Positions 19,100 to 27,679 of a stretch of DNA of 64,000 nucleotides are shown here, piece by piece (positions within the stretch are counted from its first letter, which is position 1; each line of letters starts with the position of its first letter). Under the pieces are notes generated by a model. It saw nothing but the letters and a program-made list of their open reading frames with translations, did no database searches and had not been told where the DNA came from. Both the position numbers and the translations under genes were made by a program. The stretch covers positions 1,178,001-1,242,000 of the forward strand of contig NZ_JACFYZ010000001.1 in NCBI RefSeq assembly GCF_015712065.1, in the 5' to 3' direction. The DNA is from Ectopseudomonas chengduensis (lineage in GTDB: Bacteria; Pseudomonadota; Gammaproteobacteria; Pseudomonadales; Pseudomonadaceae).

Positions 19100-19123
19100 G
19101 TGATGAAGATCATCGGCAGCTGA
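19100..19123. repeat. Right copy of 24-bp direct repeat (moaA 3' end remnant)
   Basis: GTGATGAAGATCATCGGC followed by AGCTGA repeats the moaA 3' end with one mismatch. Similarity stops abruptly upstream of it. A short shared stretch, TGCTTGGT, also follows near both copies. It marks the right edge of the RND block. Confidence 0.7.
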
Positions 19124-19235
19124 TGCTTGGTCGGCTGTTCTGGAACGGCTTAGCTACGCAATCCTTTCTCGGCGATTGCCGACTGCTCTCTGAAAAAGAA
19201 AGCGCCGGGGGGCTTCATCGGGCTTTCGGTCCAGC

Positions 19236-19262
19236 GCAAAAGAAAGCCGCCCGAAGGCGGCT
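19236..19262 (-). terminator. Intrinsic terminator of the small secreted protein gene
   Basis: On the minus strand AGCCGCC-TTCG-GGCGGCT forms a 7-bp stem with a stable tetraloop, followed by TTTCTTTT. It lies about 50 bases after the stop of the minus-strand gene at 19313-19585. Confidence 0.8.
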
Positions 19263-19312
19263 GCGAGCGTCAGGCGCATCGTCTTTTCATACGCCCGACG
19301 CTTGTCTCATGA

Positions 19313-19585
19313 TTACTTCTTCACTGCCTGCAGGTAATCCTTGAGGGTCTGCTCGTCAGCGGATTTGACCGTCATGCCATCCGGGCCGCTGCCGATGTCG
19401 GTGAACTGCTTGGCCGGCTCGCCAGTGGCCTTGAAGTCCTTCAGCTCTTGAGAGTTCTCGCGAAATACCCACAGACGGCCGTCCTCGATTTCAGTGACGA
19501 AACCAGGCCGGTCGTACTGGCTGGCCAGCGCAGTGCCGGCGAAGAGGCTGGAGAGCATCAGGGCGGTCAGGGCGATCTTTTTCAT
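19313..19585 (-). CDS. Small periplasmic protein of unknown function
   Basis: A 90-residue protein with a clear Sec signal peptide: MKKIALTALMLSSLFAGTALA, cut before SQYDRPG, leaving about 69 residues. The mature part, with VTEIEDGRLWVFRENS and GPDGMTVKSADEQTLKDYL, is not a domain I can name with confidence. Similar small exported proteins are common in Pseudomonas. It has its own ribosome site and an intrinsic terminator, so it is a monocistronic gene. It is probably the original downstream neighbour of moaA before the RND block was inserted. Confidence 0.75.
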   Translation of the reverse strand: MKKIALTALMLSSLFAGTALASQYDRPGFVTEIEDGRLWVFRENSQELKDFKATGEPAKQFTDIGSGPDGMTVKSADEQTLKDYLQAVKK

Positions 19586-19692
19586 CGTTGTGCATCCTAG
19601 GGTGTTGGGGTAGGCACACCCTAGCGCAGGCTATGTGACTTGCTTATTACATTATCCGTATATGCGTGTAACCAGATGTAAAATTTCCCTGG

Positions 19693-20769
19693 TTAGCGGT
19701 GCAAGGCGAGTTCGTACCAGTTGCGACTCTTGTTGACCATGCGCACCAGCCAGAGCATCACTGGCACCTCGATCAGCACGCCGACCACGGTGGCCAGCGC
19801 GGCGCCGGAGTCGAAGCCGTAGAGCACGATGGCCACCGCCACGGCCAGCTCGAAGAAGTTGGACGCGCCGATCATGGTCGAGGGGCCGGCCACGTCATGG
19901 CGCACTTTCAGCGAGCGGTTGAGCCAGTAGCCGAGCGCGGCGATGAACAGCGTCTGCAGCAGGATGGGCATGGCCAGAATGCCGATCACCAATGGTTGTT
20001 CGACGATGGCCTGGCCCTGAAAGGAGAACAGCAGCACCAGGGTGGCCAGCAGGGCGAGGATGGAGAAGGGAGAGATTTTCGCCAGTGCCGCATCGAAGGC
20101 GGGCTTGCCGCGCTTGAGCAGGTGGGCGCGCACGGCCTGGGCGATGGCCAGGGGGATGACGATGTACATCACCACCGACAGCAGCAGGGTGTCCCAGGGC
20201 ACCGGGATCGACGACACGCCCAGCAGCAGGGCGACGATGGGGGCGAAGGCGAACACCATCACCAGGTCGTTGAGGGCCACCTGGCTGATGGTGAAGTTGG
20301 CGTTGCCGTTACACAGATTGCTCCACACGAACACCATCGCCGTGCAGGGCGCGGTGCCCAGCAGGATCAGCCCGGCCATATAACTGTCGAGCTGGTCGGC
20401 CGGCAGCCAGTCGGCGAACAGGATCTTGATGAACAGCCAGCCGATCAGCGCCATGGAGAATGGCTTGACCACCCAGTTGACGAACAGGGTGACGCCGATG
20501 CCGGTTTTCTGTCCGCGCACTTCATGCAGAGAGCCGAAGTCAATCTTCATCAGCATGGGGATGATCATCACCCAGATCAGCAGACCGACCGGGATGTTCA
20601 CCTGGGCAACTTCCATGGCGCCCACCGCCTGGGCGGCCTGCGGAGCGACCAGGCCGAGCGCCGTACCGGCCGCAATACAGAGGAATACCCACAGGGTCAG
20701 GTAACGCTCGAAGAACCCCAGGGGCGCGCCTGCGGATTGCTTCAGGGCGGTATCACACGCATTTGTCAT
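19693..20769 (-). CDS. acr3: Arsenite efflux permease Acr3
   Basis: Acr3 expels arsenite from the cytoplasm using the proton gradient. The 358-residue protein has ten predicted membrane helices and the family hallmark GTAPCTAMVFVWS with the essential Cys (about residue 140), plus GASNFFELAVAVAI near residue 295. It is distinct from the unrelated ArsB family. It is divergent from the arsC-arsR fusion gene, and the 105-base gap between them contains three AGCGAAT half-sites. Its presence on the opposite strand from the rest of the cluster means two divergent units share one operator. Confidence 0.95.
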   Translation of the reverse strand: MTNACDTALKQSAGAPLGFFERYLTLWVFLCIAAGTALGLVAPQAAQAVGAMEVAQVNIPVGLLIWVMIIPMLMKIDFGSLHEVRGQKTGIGVTLFVNWVVKPFSMALIGWLFIKILFADWLPADQLDSYMAGLILLGTAPCTAMVFVWSNLCNGNANFTISQVALNDLVMVFAFAPIVALLLGVSSIPVPWDTLLLSVVMYIVIPLAIAQAVRAHLLKRGKPAFDAALAKISPFSILALLATLVLLFSFQGQAIVEQPLVIGILAMPILLQTLFIAALGYWLNRSLKVRHDVAGPSTMIGASNFFELAVAVAIVLYGFDSGAALATVVGVLIEVPVMLWLVRMVNKSRNWYELALHR

Positions 20770-20792
20770 CTTGGTTGCCTATCCTCGTCATC

Positions 20793-20848
20793 AGCGAATG
20801 GCCAAACATATTCGCTTTACTGTATATCTGCAAAATAATATATTCGCT
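20793..20848. promoter_or_regulatory. Probable ArsR operator, three AGCGAAT half-sites
   Basis: AGCGAAT at 20793-20799 and its inverted copy ATTCGCT at 20810-20816 form a dyad with a 10-base spacer. A further ATTCGCT stands at 20842-20848, in direct repeat with the middle one at 32 bases (about three helical turns). The region is AT-rich and lies between acr3 and the arsC-arsR fusion gene, so it likely controls both. Confidence 0.6.
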
Positions 20849-20874
20849 CATGTGCATCCTTGACGGAAATCAAC

Positions 20875-21651
20875 ATGAGTCAGAAAAAGCGTGTCCTGTT
20901 CCTCTGCGTGGCCAACTCGTCGCGCTCGCAGATGGCCGAAGCGCTGCTGCGCCATACCGACTCCGAACATTTCGAAGCCTTCAGTGCGGGCACCGCGCCC
21001 ACTGAGGTAGACCCGCGCACCCGCGATGCGCTGGAGCACCTCGGCGTTTCTACCGCCGGGCTGTTCAGCAAATCCGTCGAGCAGGTGGCGGGCGAGCCGT
21101 TCGACTATGTGATCACCCTATGTGACAAGTCTGCGCTGGAGTGCCTGGCGCTTCCCGGCACTGGCGAGTACATCGCCTGGAACTTCGAGGACCCGGCGAC
21201 CAGCTCGCAGAAGGACGCCTATCGCAAGACCCTGCACGAGATCCACGAGCGGATAAAGATGTTCGTGCTGATCAAGAGCAAGCCAGCCAGTACTGCCAAC
21301 GATGGCATGACGCCCACCGAACTGTTCAAGTGCCTGGCCGATGAAACGCGCGCGCGCATCGCCATGCTCGTTACCCTCGAGCAGGAACTGTGCGTCTGCG
21401 AGCTGACCGCCGCGCTGGAAGAGGCCCAGCCGAAGATTTCCCGGCACCTGGCGTTATTGCGCAGCAGCGGTCTGCTCGAAGACCGCCGTAACGGGCAGTG
21501 GGTGTACTACCGCCTGCATCCGCAGTTGCCCGAGTGGGTCAGGGACGTGCTCAAGCGCACCCTGGACAGCAATGCCGAGTGGCTGCGCCCGGATGTGCAG
21601 CGCCTGTGGCAGATGCGTGACCGCCCTGGGCGCAAGCCCGCCTGTGACTGA
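20875..21651 (+). CDS. ArsC-ArsR fusion: arsenate reductase plus arsenic-responsive repressor
   Basis: A 258-residue fusion. Residues 1-135 are a low-molecular-weight-phosphatase type arsenate reductase: the P-loop C11-VANSS-R17-S and the redox pair Cys83 and Cys90 (LCDKSALEC), spaced as in the thioredoxin-coupled enzyme of plasmid pI258. Residues 145-258 are an ArsR/SmtB winged helix: ELFKCLADETRARI, the As(III)-binding motif ELCVCEL (Cys173, Cys175) and KISRHLALLRSSGLLEDRR. The frame is continuous with no stop or good ribosome site before the ArsR part. ATG 20875 was chosen because GGAA precedes it; a TTG at 20860 is less likely. It should both reduce arsenate and sense the arsenite formed. 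Confidence 0.9.
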   Translation: MSQKKRVLFLCVANSSRSQMAEALLRHTDSEHFEAFSAGTAPTEVDPRTRDALEHLGVSTAGLFSKSVEQVAGEPFDYVITLCDKSALECLALPGTGEYIAWNFEDPATSSQKDAYRKTLHEIHERIKMFVLIKSKPASTANDGMTPTELFKCLADETRARIAMLVTLEQELCVCELTAALEEAQPKISRHLALLRSSGLLEDRRNGQWVYYRLHPQLPEWVRDVLKRTLDSNAEWLRPDVQRLWQMRDRPGRKPACD

Positions 21652-21702
21652 GCGGCGAGCCTCGTGAAGACCCTGTTCTGACCCAATTCCTGGAGCAACA
21701 CC

Positions 21703-22416
21703 GTGCAAGACGACCTGCCCAACGCCGACCTGCAACTGCTCGAGCTGCCGACTGCCGACAAGCTAGCCATCGAGTCGGCCTCGATCCACGCGCCGCGCAT
21801 CCTGCTGCTGTACGGCTCCACCCGCGAGAAGTCCTTCAGTCGCCTGATGACCGAGGAGGCCGCGCGCCTGCTGCAGCACTTCGGCGCCGAGACGCGCATC
21901 TTCGACCCGCGCGGCCTGCCGCTGCCGGACGATGCGCCGGACAGCCATCCCAAGGTGCAGGAGCTGCGCGAACTGATGCAGTGGTCGGAAGGCCAGGTGT
22001 GGTGCTCCCCCGAGCGCCACGGCGCGATGACCGCCGTGTTCAAGGCGCAGATCGACTGGGTGCCGCTGGCCATGGGCGCGGTCCGCCCGACCCAGGGCAA
22101 GACCCTGGCGGTGATGCAGGTCTGCGGCGGCTCGCAGTCGTTCAACGTGGTCAATCAGCTGCGCGTACTGGGGCGCTGGATGCGCATGTTCACCATCCCC
22201 AACCAGTCCTCGGTGCCCAAGGCCTTCATGGAGTTCGACGCGGAGGGCCGGATGAAACCGTCCTCGTTCTACGACCGCCTGGTAGACGTGATGGAGGAAC
22301 TGGTCAAGTTCACCCTGCTGCTGCGTGACCGCTCCGACTACCTGGTCGACCGCTATTCCGAGCGCAAGGAGTCGGCCGAAGAACTGTCCAAACGCGTCAA
22401 CCAGCGCGCCATCTGA
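21703..22416 (+). CDS. arsH: Arsenical resistance protein ArsH
   Basis: ArsH is an NADPH-dependent flavoprotein that oxidises trivalent methyl- and aryl-arsenicals to less toxic pentavalent forms. The 237-residue protein has the FMN-binding start [26 protein letters not shown] (about residues 27-52) and the conserved segments [23 protein letters not shown] and [21 protein letters not shown]. The GTG start lies after CTGGAG. It follows the arsC-arsR fusion by 51 bases and precedes the phosphatase gene by 18, in one operon. Confidence 0.95.
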   Translation: MQDDLPNADLQLLELPTADKLAIESASIHAPRILLLYGSTREKSFSRLMTEEAARLLQHFGAETRIFDPRGLPLPDDAPDSHPKVQELRELMQWSEGQVWCSPERHGAMTAVFKAQIDWVPLAMGAVRPTQGKTLAVMQVCGGSQSFNVVNQLRVLGRWMRMFTIPNQSSVPKAFMEFDAEGRMKPSSFYDRLVDVMEELVKFTLLLRDRSDYLVDRYSERKESAEELSKRVNQRAI

Positions 22417-22434
22417 GCGAAGGAACTGCCCGCC

Positions 22435-22935
22435 ATGACTCATCCATACGATGCACTGCACGTGCCCGGCCTGGCCGGCACGCTGATCTTCACACCCTGT
22501 CCAGGTACCCGTGAAACCACGCTCGAAGCAGCGCTACTGGCGCTGAAGCAGGCTGGGGCAGCGGGCGTGATCACCCTGATGCCCTACAACGAACTGGCCG
22601 CCAACGGCGCCGAGCAAATCGCCCAGCAGTGCCAGGCGTTGGCGCTGGCCTGGTATCACCTGCCGGTGGCCGACGAACAGGTGCCGCTGGAGGCGTTCGG
22701 CGAAGGCTGGCGGGCATCGCGCCAGGCGATTGTCGAACACCTGCGTGGCGGCCGCTCGCTGGCCATCCACTGCAAGGGCGGCTCCGGGCGCACCGGTCTG
22801 ATCGCCGCACGCATCCTCATCGAAACCGGCATCGCGCGCAGTCAGGCCATCGCCTTGGTGCAGGCACTGCGGCCCAATGCCATCCAGCATCCCGCTCACG
22901 TCAACTGGATCAACCAGTTCGACGCGACCCACTGA
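22435..22935 (+). CDS. Protein tyrosine/dual-specificity phosphatase in the arsenic operon
   Basis: A 166-residue phosphatase of the Cys-based superfamily. The active site loop [10 protein letters not shown] (about residues 117-126) has the CX5R signature, and a DSP-like upstream region ([18 protein letters not shown]) matches cyclin-dependent kinase inhibitor 3-type phosphatases. It differs from the ArsC domain, which is of the low-molecular-weight class with the loop at the N-terminus. The gene sits between arsH and gapdh with 18- and 13-base gaps, so it is co-transcribed with arsenic genes. Its substrate is unknown; removing phosphate or arsenate esters linked to the GAPDH/ArsJ route is only a guess. 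Confidence 0.85.
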   Translation: MTHPYDALHVPGLAGTLIFTPCPGTRETTLEAALLALKQAGAAGVITLMPYNELAANGAEQIAQQCQALALAWYHLPVADEQVPLEAFGEGWRASRQAIVEHLRGGRSLAIHCKGGSGRTGLIAARILIETGIARSQAIALVQALRPNAIQHPAHVNWINQFDATH

Positions 22936-22948
22936 CAGAGGCATCGAC

Positions 22949-23953
22949 ATGAGCATCAAAGTAGGCATCAACGGTTTTGGCCGCATCGGCCGTCTGGCAT
23001 TACGCGCGGCCTGGAACTGGCCAGAACTGGAGTTCGTGCAGATCAACGACCCGGCAGGCGACGCCGCCACCCACGCGCACCTGCTCAACTTCGACTCGGT
23101 GCATGGCCGCTGGCAGTTCGAGGCGGGCAGCGATGGCGATTGCGTGGTGATCGATGGCAAGCGCATCAAGGTGAGCGCCAACAAGGCCATCGCCGACACC
23201 GACTGGAGCGGCTGCGACCTGGTGCTCGAGGCCAGCGGCAAGATGAAGACGGTCGCCGTGCTGCAGGGCTATCTGGACCAGGGCGTGGGGCGCGTGGTGG
23301 TCTGCGCGCCGGTCAAGGAGCAGGGCGCGCTGAACGTGGTGATGGGCGTCAATCAGCACCTGTTCGACCCGGCGCAGCACCGCATCGTCACCGCCGCGTC
23401 CTGCACCACCAATTGCCTGGCACCGGTGGTCAAGGTGATCCACGAGGCGCTGGGCATTCGCCACGGCTCGATCACCACCATCCATGACCTGACCAATACC
23501 CAGAGCATCCTCGACCAGCCGCACAAGGACCTGCGTCGCGCCCGTGCCTCGGGCATGAGCCTGATCCCGACCACCACCGGTTCGGCCACGGCGATTGCCG
23601 AGATCTTCCCCGAGCTGCGCGGCAAGTTGAACGGCCATGCCGTGCGCGTGCCGCTGGCCAACGCCTCGCTGACCGACTGCGTGTTCGAGGTCGAGCGCGC
23701 CACCACGGCCGAGGAAGTCAACGCGCTGCTCAAGGCCGCCGCCGATGGCCCACTGAAGAACATCCTCGGCTACGAGGAGCGCCCGCTGGTGTCCATCGAC
23801 TATCGCACCGATCCGCGCTCTTCGATCATCGATGCGCTCTCGACCATGGTAGTGGCCGGCACCCAAGTGAAGATCTACGCCTGGTACGACAACGAATGGG
23901 GCTATGCCAACCGCGCGGTGGAGCTGGCGCGCCTGGTCGGCCAGGCCGGCTGA
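22949..23953 (+). CDS. Glyceraldehyde-3-phosphate dehydrogenase of the ArsJ pathway
   Basis: A 334-residue type I GAPDH. It has the NAD loop [16 protein letters not shown] at residues 4-19, the catalytic Cys in [11 protein letters not shown] (about 151) and the final DNEWGYANR. Placed between the phosphatase and arsJ, it should act with arsenate instead of phosphate, giving 1-arseno-3-phosphoglycerate, which ArsJ exports. That pathway is known from Pseudomonas ars operons. ATG 22949 was chosen: it follows AGAGG and begins the conserved N-terminus; the frame upstream overlaps the phosphatase gene. It is probably distinct from the housekeeping Gap. Confidence 0.93.
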   Translation: MSIKVGINGFGRIGRLALRAAWNWPELEFVQINDPAGDAATHAHLLNFDSVHGRWQFEAGSDGDCVVIDGKRIKVSANKAIADTDWSGCDLVLEASGKMKTVAVLQGYLDQGVGRVVVCAPVKEQGALNVVMGVNQHLFDPAQHRIVTAASCTTNCLAPVVKVIHEALGIRHGSITTIHDLTNTQSILDQPHKDLRRARASGMSLIPTTTGSATAIAEIFPELRGKLNGHAVRVPLANASLTDCVFEVERATTAEEVNALLKAAADGPLKNILGYEERPLVSIDYRTDPRSSIIDALSTMVVAGTQVKIYAWYDNEWGYANRAVELARLVGQAG

Positions 23954-23955
23954 TT

Positions 23956-24098
23956 CGTAGGGTGCGCCGTGCGCACCAGCCAGCGCACAGCATGGGAAGG
24001 ACAGGCTTATGGGGCGTCCTTCCTGCTGCCTGGGACGAATCATCGGCTTGCCCGTATGCCCATTAGGGAGCGCCATGGTGCGCGCGGCGCACCCTACG
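23956..24098. repeat. Palindromic repeat pair, GTAGGGTGCGCC family
   Basis: CGTAGGGTGCGCCGTGCGCA at 23956 onward is mirrored by TGCGCGCGGCGCACCCTACG ending at 24098, about 100 bases apart. A tighter pair of the same family is at 33049-33113, and single arms occur near 26780 and 56737. It fills most of the 195-base gap between gapdh and arsJ. Confidence 0.75.
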
Positions 24099-24148
24099 TT
24101 TGAGGCCAGCCCTCCGGCCGCTATAACGCCCGATCAGGAAATCACGCC

Positions 24149-25378
24149 ATGCACGCCCTCGCACGACTCTCTCCGGAGATCCGCCAGTACCTCTTGGTAA
24201 CCGGCAACTACTGGGCCTTTACCCTCACCGACGGCGCACTGCGCATGTTGGTGGTGCTGCATTTTCACAGCCTGGGCTACACGCCGCTGCAGATCGCCGC
24301 GCTGTTTCTGTTCTACGAGATCTTCGGCGTGGTCACCAACCTGGTGGGCGGCTACCTGGGCGCGCGGCTGGGTCTGAACCGCACCATGAACATCGGCCTT
24401 GGTCTGCAGGTACTGGCGCTGTTGATGCTCACCGTGCCGGCCGCCTGGTTGACCGTGCCCTGGGTCATGGGGGCGCAGGCGCTGTCCGGCATCGCCAAGG
24501 ATCTGAACAAGATGAGCGCCAAGAGCTCGATCAAGCTCCTGGTGCCGGACAGTCAGCAGGGCACGCTGTACAAATGGGTGGCCATCCTCACCGGCTCGAA
24601 GAATGCGCTCAAGGGCGTCGGCTTCTTCCTGGGTGGCGCGCTGCTCGCCGTGCTCGGGTTCACCGGCGCGGTGCTGGCTATGGCTGCCGCGCTGGCGCTG
24701 ATCTGGCTGGCCAGCCTGGTGCTGCTGAAGAAGGATCTGGGCAAGGCCAAGGCCAAGCCGAAATTCCGCGACATGCTCTCCAAGAGCCGGGCGATCAACA
24801 TTCTTTCGGCTGCCCGGCTGTTTCTCTTCGGTGCGCGTGACGTCTGGTTCGTGGTGGCGCTGCCGGTGTACCTGAGCTCGGTATTCGGCTGGGACTTCTG
24901 GCTGGTCGGCGGCTTTCTCGCCAGTTGGGTGATCGGCTACGGCATCGTGCAATCGCTTGCCCCGCGCATCACCGGCAAGCAAAGCGGGCATGTGCCGGAC
25001 GGCCGCGCGGCTTTCGTCTGGGCCGCGCTGCTGGCCGGGCTGCCGGCGCTGATCGCCTTGGGGCTGGGCGCCGGCTGGTCGGCGCAGGCGGTCTTGCTCG
25101 GTGGGCTGATGCTGTTCGGCGTGCTGTTCGCGGTGAATTCCTCGCTGCACAGCTACCTGATCGTCAGCTACGCCAAGGAGGACGGCGTATCGCTGGACGT
25201 AGGCTTCTACTACATGTCCAACGCACTGGGGCGGCTGATCGGCACCTTGCTCTCGGGCTGGGTCTTCCAGGCTCATGGGTTGGAGGCCTGCCTGTGGGTG
25301 TCCAGCGCGTTCGTACTGGCCGCTGCGCTGATTTCCATCGCCTTGCCCAGACACCGCGATACCGCTCGGCAGGCCTGA
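24149..25378 (+). CDS. arsJ: Organoarsenical efflux MFS transporter ArsJ
   Basis: ArsJ is a major facilitator permease that exports 1-arseno-3-phosphoglycerate, which then falls apart to arsenate outside. The 409-residue protein shows about 11-12 hydrophobic helices, an N-terminus typical of ArsJ (RQYLLVTGNYWAFTLTDGALRMLVVLHFH) and GGYLGARLGLNRTMNIGLGLQ between helices 2 and 3. Its place directly after a dedicated GAPDH gene is the strongest support. It probably belongs to the same transcript as arsH-ptp-gapdh, although a palindromic repeat lies in the 195-base gap. Confidence 0.93.
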   Translation: MHALARLSPEIRQYLLVTGNYWAFTLTDGALRMLVVLHFHSLGYTPLQIAALFLFYEIFGVVTNLVGGYLGARLGLNRTMNIGLGLQVLALLMLTVPAAWLTVPWVMGAQALSGIAKDLNKMSAKSSIKLLVPDSQQGTLYKWVAILTGSKNALKGVGFFLGGALLAVLGFTGAVLAMAAALALIWLASLVLLKKDLGKAKAKPKFRDMLSKSRAINILSAARLFLFGARDVWFVVALPVYLSSVFGWDFWLVGGFLASWVIGYGIVQSLAPRITGKQSGHVPDGRAAFVWAALLAGLPALIALGLGAGWSAQAVLLGGLMLFGVLFAVNSSLHSYLIVSYAKEDGVSLDVGFYYMSNALGRLIGTLLSGWVFQAHGLEACLWVSSAFVLAAALISIALPRHRDTARQA

Positions 25379-25478
25379 GGCCAGTGAAATGGCAAGGTGG
25401 ACTTGAATAAGGCTGGCGCAGAACCTGCATCTACGCCTCATCCGCCGGATTTCCGTCACCGGCGAGGAGGATCGATTC

Positions 25479-26081
25479 ATGCGTAACCTGCTTCTACTGG
25501 TGGCGCTGCTGGGCCTGACCGGGTGCATGAAGGTCAGTGATCTGGCCAGCGGCGCCGAGTACCACCTGCGCGATGCCGGGTTTCTCGACCACGGCCGTAC
25601 CGAGCGCATGACCTCGCGGCGCCTGCAGCAGGACTCCTTCATCTACATCGCCCAGGGCCACTTCGTGCCGCCGGGCCATGGCTACCCGCGGCCCAATGTG
25701 GTGGCCGAGGAGGCGTTCAAGGGCTTCGTCGAATACTTCCCGCTGGTGCGCCGCGCACGTCAGCCGGCAGGCCTGGATGAAGCCATGGCCGAGGCGCGCG
25801 GGGCTGGCGCACATTATCTGTTGTATGCGCGTTTCGCCTACAGCGATGACCGCATCGGCACCCTGGAGGAGTGGGAGGATCAGGAGGCTGTGGATCGCCT
25901 CGGCACCGACCGGGCATCGATCCAGCTGATGCTGATCGAAACCAATACTCGCTTCCTGGTCGACACCGCGCGGATTCGCAGCCGTGGCGGATTCCTGACG
26001 TTTTACGACGCCCAGCCGCAGGACCTGATCGGCCCGCCGCTGCACGACTATGCGCGCAGCCTGCTGGGGGTTGGCCGCTAA
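25479..26081 (+). CDS. DUF4823 family lipoprotein
   Basis: A 200-residue lipoprotein with a signal peptide and lipobox LTGC (Cys16). The mature part resembles the DUF4823 family found in Pseudomonas: [40 protein letters not shown], and a predicted mixed alpha/beta core ending in an acidic segment before [21 protein letters not shown]. The function is not known. It is preceded by a GGCGAGGAGG ribosome site and appears to be transcribed on its own. Confidence 0.8.
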   Translation: MRNLLLLVALLGLTGCMKVSDLASGAEYHLRDAGFLDHGRTERMTSRRLQQDSFIYIAQGHFVPPGHGYPRPNVVAEEAFKGFVEYFPLVRRARQPAGLDEAMAEARGAGAHYLLYARFAYSDDRIGTLEEWEDQEAVDRLGTDRASIQLMLIETNTRFLVDTARIRSRGGFLTFYDAQPQDLIGPPLHDYARSLLGVGR

Positions 26082-26106
26082 GACTAGGGGCAATCGGCGC
26101 GCCGCT

Positions 26107-26134
26107 CTTGTGGGAGGGGCTTTAGCCGCGACAG
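26107..26134. repeat. Single arm of the GTGGGAGGGGCTTTAGCC repeat family
   Basis: TTGTGGGAGGGGCTTTAGCC followed by GCGACAGG matches the left arm of the palindrome at 46065-46123 and, with changes, that at 62980-63076. No matching right arm is visible close by, so it is a solo half element in the gap before the DUF1285 gene. Confidence 0.55.
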
Positions 26135-26187
26135 GTGCCACGGTGTATCCTCTTCAGTCCCCGGCAAAATATGGACGAGGAGAGAGC

Positions 26188-26757
26188 ATGAGCGATCCAG
26201 GCAAGGCCGGCGACCTGCTGGCGCAGATCCCCAAGGGCGAAGGCAAGGGCCTGCCACCTGTGCACCTGTGGAACCCCGATTTCTGTGGCGATATCGACAT
26301 GCGTATCGCCCGCGATGGCACCTGGTATTACCTGGGTACACCCATCGGCCGCAAACCCATGGTGCGGCTGTTTTCCACCATCATCCGCCGTGACGGTGAC
26401 GATTATTTCCTGATCACGCCGGTGGAGAAGGTGGGCATCAAGGTAGACGACGCGCCCTTCGTTGCCGTGACCCTGCAGGTGGAAGGTGAGGGTGAAGCGC
26501 AGGTGCTGCGCTTTATCACCAATGTCGAGGATGAAGTGGTGGCCGGCGCCGAGCACCCGATTCGGGTGGAGATCGACCCTGCGACACTCGAACCCTCGCC
26601 CTATATTCTGGTGCGGCGTAACCTCGAAGCGCTGATTCATCGCAACGTGTTCTACCAACTGGTGGAACTGGCGGTGGAGCGCGAAGTGGACGGCAAGCCT
26701 TGGCTGGGGGTGTGGAGTGCCGGGCAGTTCTATCCCATCGGGCCGTCCCCGGTCTGA
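26188..26757 (+). CDS. DUF1285 family protein
   Basis: A 189-residue soluble protein of the DUF1285 family. Conserved pieces are [33 protein letters not shown] (about residues 22-54), [16 protein letters not shown] and [24 protein letters not shown] 26188 was chosen because it follows GAGGAGAGAG and begins the conserved region; the open frame upstream would run into the lipoprotein gene. No enzymatic motif is recognised and the function is unknown. Confidence 0.85.
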   Translation: MSDPGKAGDLLAQIPKGEGKGLPPVHLWNPDFCGDIDMRIARDGTWYYLGTPIGRKPMVRLFSTIIRRDGDDYFLITPVEKVGIKVDDAPFVAVTLQVEGEGEAQVLRFITNVEDEVVAGAEHPIRVEIDPATLEPSPYILVRRNLEALIHRNVFYQLVELAVEREVDGKPWLGVWSAGQFYPIGPSPV

Positions 26758-26821
26758 GTGGGCAATTCGGGATAAGCGCCGGTGCGCGCAGCGCACCCTG
26801 CGGGTTTCACAGGAGACGCAG

Positions 26822-27352
26822 ATGGATGAGCATCGCATCGAAACCGAACGTCTGACGTTGCGCCCGCCGCAGCCGCAGGATGCCGACGAGATACAGCGCC
26901 TGGCCGGTGATTTTCGCATTGCCGATGTCACTCGCAGCATTCCCCATCCCTATCCGCCCGAGCTGGCGCAGCAATGGATCGAACGCTGCGCGCAGGATTG
27001 GGCCAGCGGCGCGGCGGCCAACTTCATCATCACCGAGTCGGACAGCGGCAAGCTGATCGGCAGCATGGCCCTCATGGATATAGGCCGCGGCGAGGCCGAG
27101 GTGGGCTACTGGATCGGCGTACCTTACTGGAGCCGTGGCTATGCCAGCGAGGCCTGCAATGCACTGGTGGATTTCGCCTTCCAGCAACTGCGTCTGCGTC
27201 GTCTGCACGCCAGCCACCTGGCGCGCAATCCGCAATCTGGCCGAGTGCTGTTCAAGGCCGGCTTCCGCCATCTGGGCCTTGGCCACAGCCAGTGCGGCTG
27301 CCAGGGTAAGCTGGAGCCGGTCGAACTCTACGAGCGAGTTTCCGGCGAGTGA
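26822..27352 (+). CDS. GNAT family N-acetyltransferase (RimJ/RimL type)
   Basis: A 176-residue acetyl-CoA dependent N-acetyltransferase of the RimJ-like class. It has ETERLTLRPPQPQDADEI at the N-terminus, the beta-bulge region GEAEVGYWIGVPYWSRGYASEAC with the acetyl-CoA pyrophosphate loop (RGYASEA, about residue 103), and LHASHLARNPQSGRVLFKAGFRH typical of the second half. ATG 26822 follows CAGGAGAC. The final four bases overlap the GTG start of the next gene (GTGA). The acceptor substrate is unknown. Confidence 0.9.
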   Translation: MDEHRIETERLTLRPPQPQDADEIQRLAGDFRIADVTRSIPHPYPPELAQQWIERCAQDWASGAAANFIITESDSGKLIGSMALMDIGRGEAEVGYWIGVPYWSRGYASEACNALVDFAFQQLRLRRLHASHLARNPQSGRVLFKAGFRHLGLGHSQCGCQGKLEPVELYERVSGE

Positions 27353-27672
27353 TTCGCGCTCTGTTCATCTGCAGCCGCAATCGTTTGCGCAGCCCGACTG
27401 CCGAGCGGGTATTCGCGCAGTGGCCAGGTGTCGAGACCGACTCCGCCGGGCTTGCTCCTGACGCGGAGGTTCGTGTTTCTGCTGAGCAGCTCGACTGGGC
27501 GACGCTGATTTTCGTGATGGAGAAGAACCAGCGCAGCAAGCTGACGCGCCATTACCGGCAGGTGCTGGCAGGTAAGCGGGTGGTCTGTCTGGATATTCCT
27601 GATGACTACAGCTACATGCAGCCGGAGTTGGTCAGCCTGTTGCAGCGCAAGGTGCCCGCTCTGCTGCGTTGA
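27349..27672 (+). CDS. Small low-molecular-weight tyrosine phosphatase-like protein
   Basis: A 107-residue protein related to low-molecular-weight tyrosine phosphatases but shorter than the usual 150. The N-terminal loop FICSRNRLRSPTAE contains the CX5R motif (Cys8 to Arg14, followed by Ser). The conserved Asp of the acid loop may be in DIPDDYSYMQP (about 85-95). It starts with GTG overlapping the acetyltransferase stop by 4 bases, so the pair is translationally coupled. Similar short proteins in Pseudomonas are annotated as predicted tyrosine phosphatases. The substrate is unknown. Confidence 0.8.
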   Translation: MIRALFICSRNRLRSPTAERVFAQWPGVETDSAGLAPDAEVRVSAEQLDWATLIFVMEKNQRSKLTRHYRQVLAGKRVVCLDIPDDYSYMQPELVSLLQRKVPALLR

Positions 27673-27679
27673 GCCAGGC

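Noticed and set aside
19072..19344. A 90-codon plus-strand frame after the AraC-type gene
   Set aside because: It contains the repeat remnant of moaA in another frame and the antisense of a terminator and gene end; no protein-like features.
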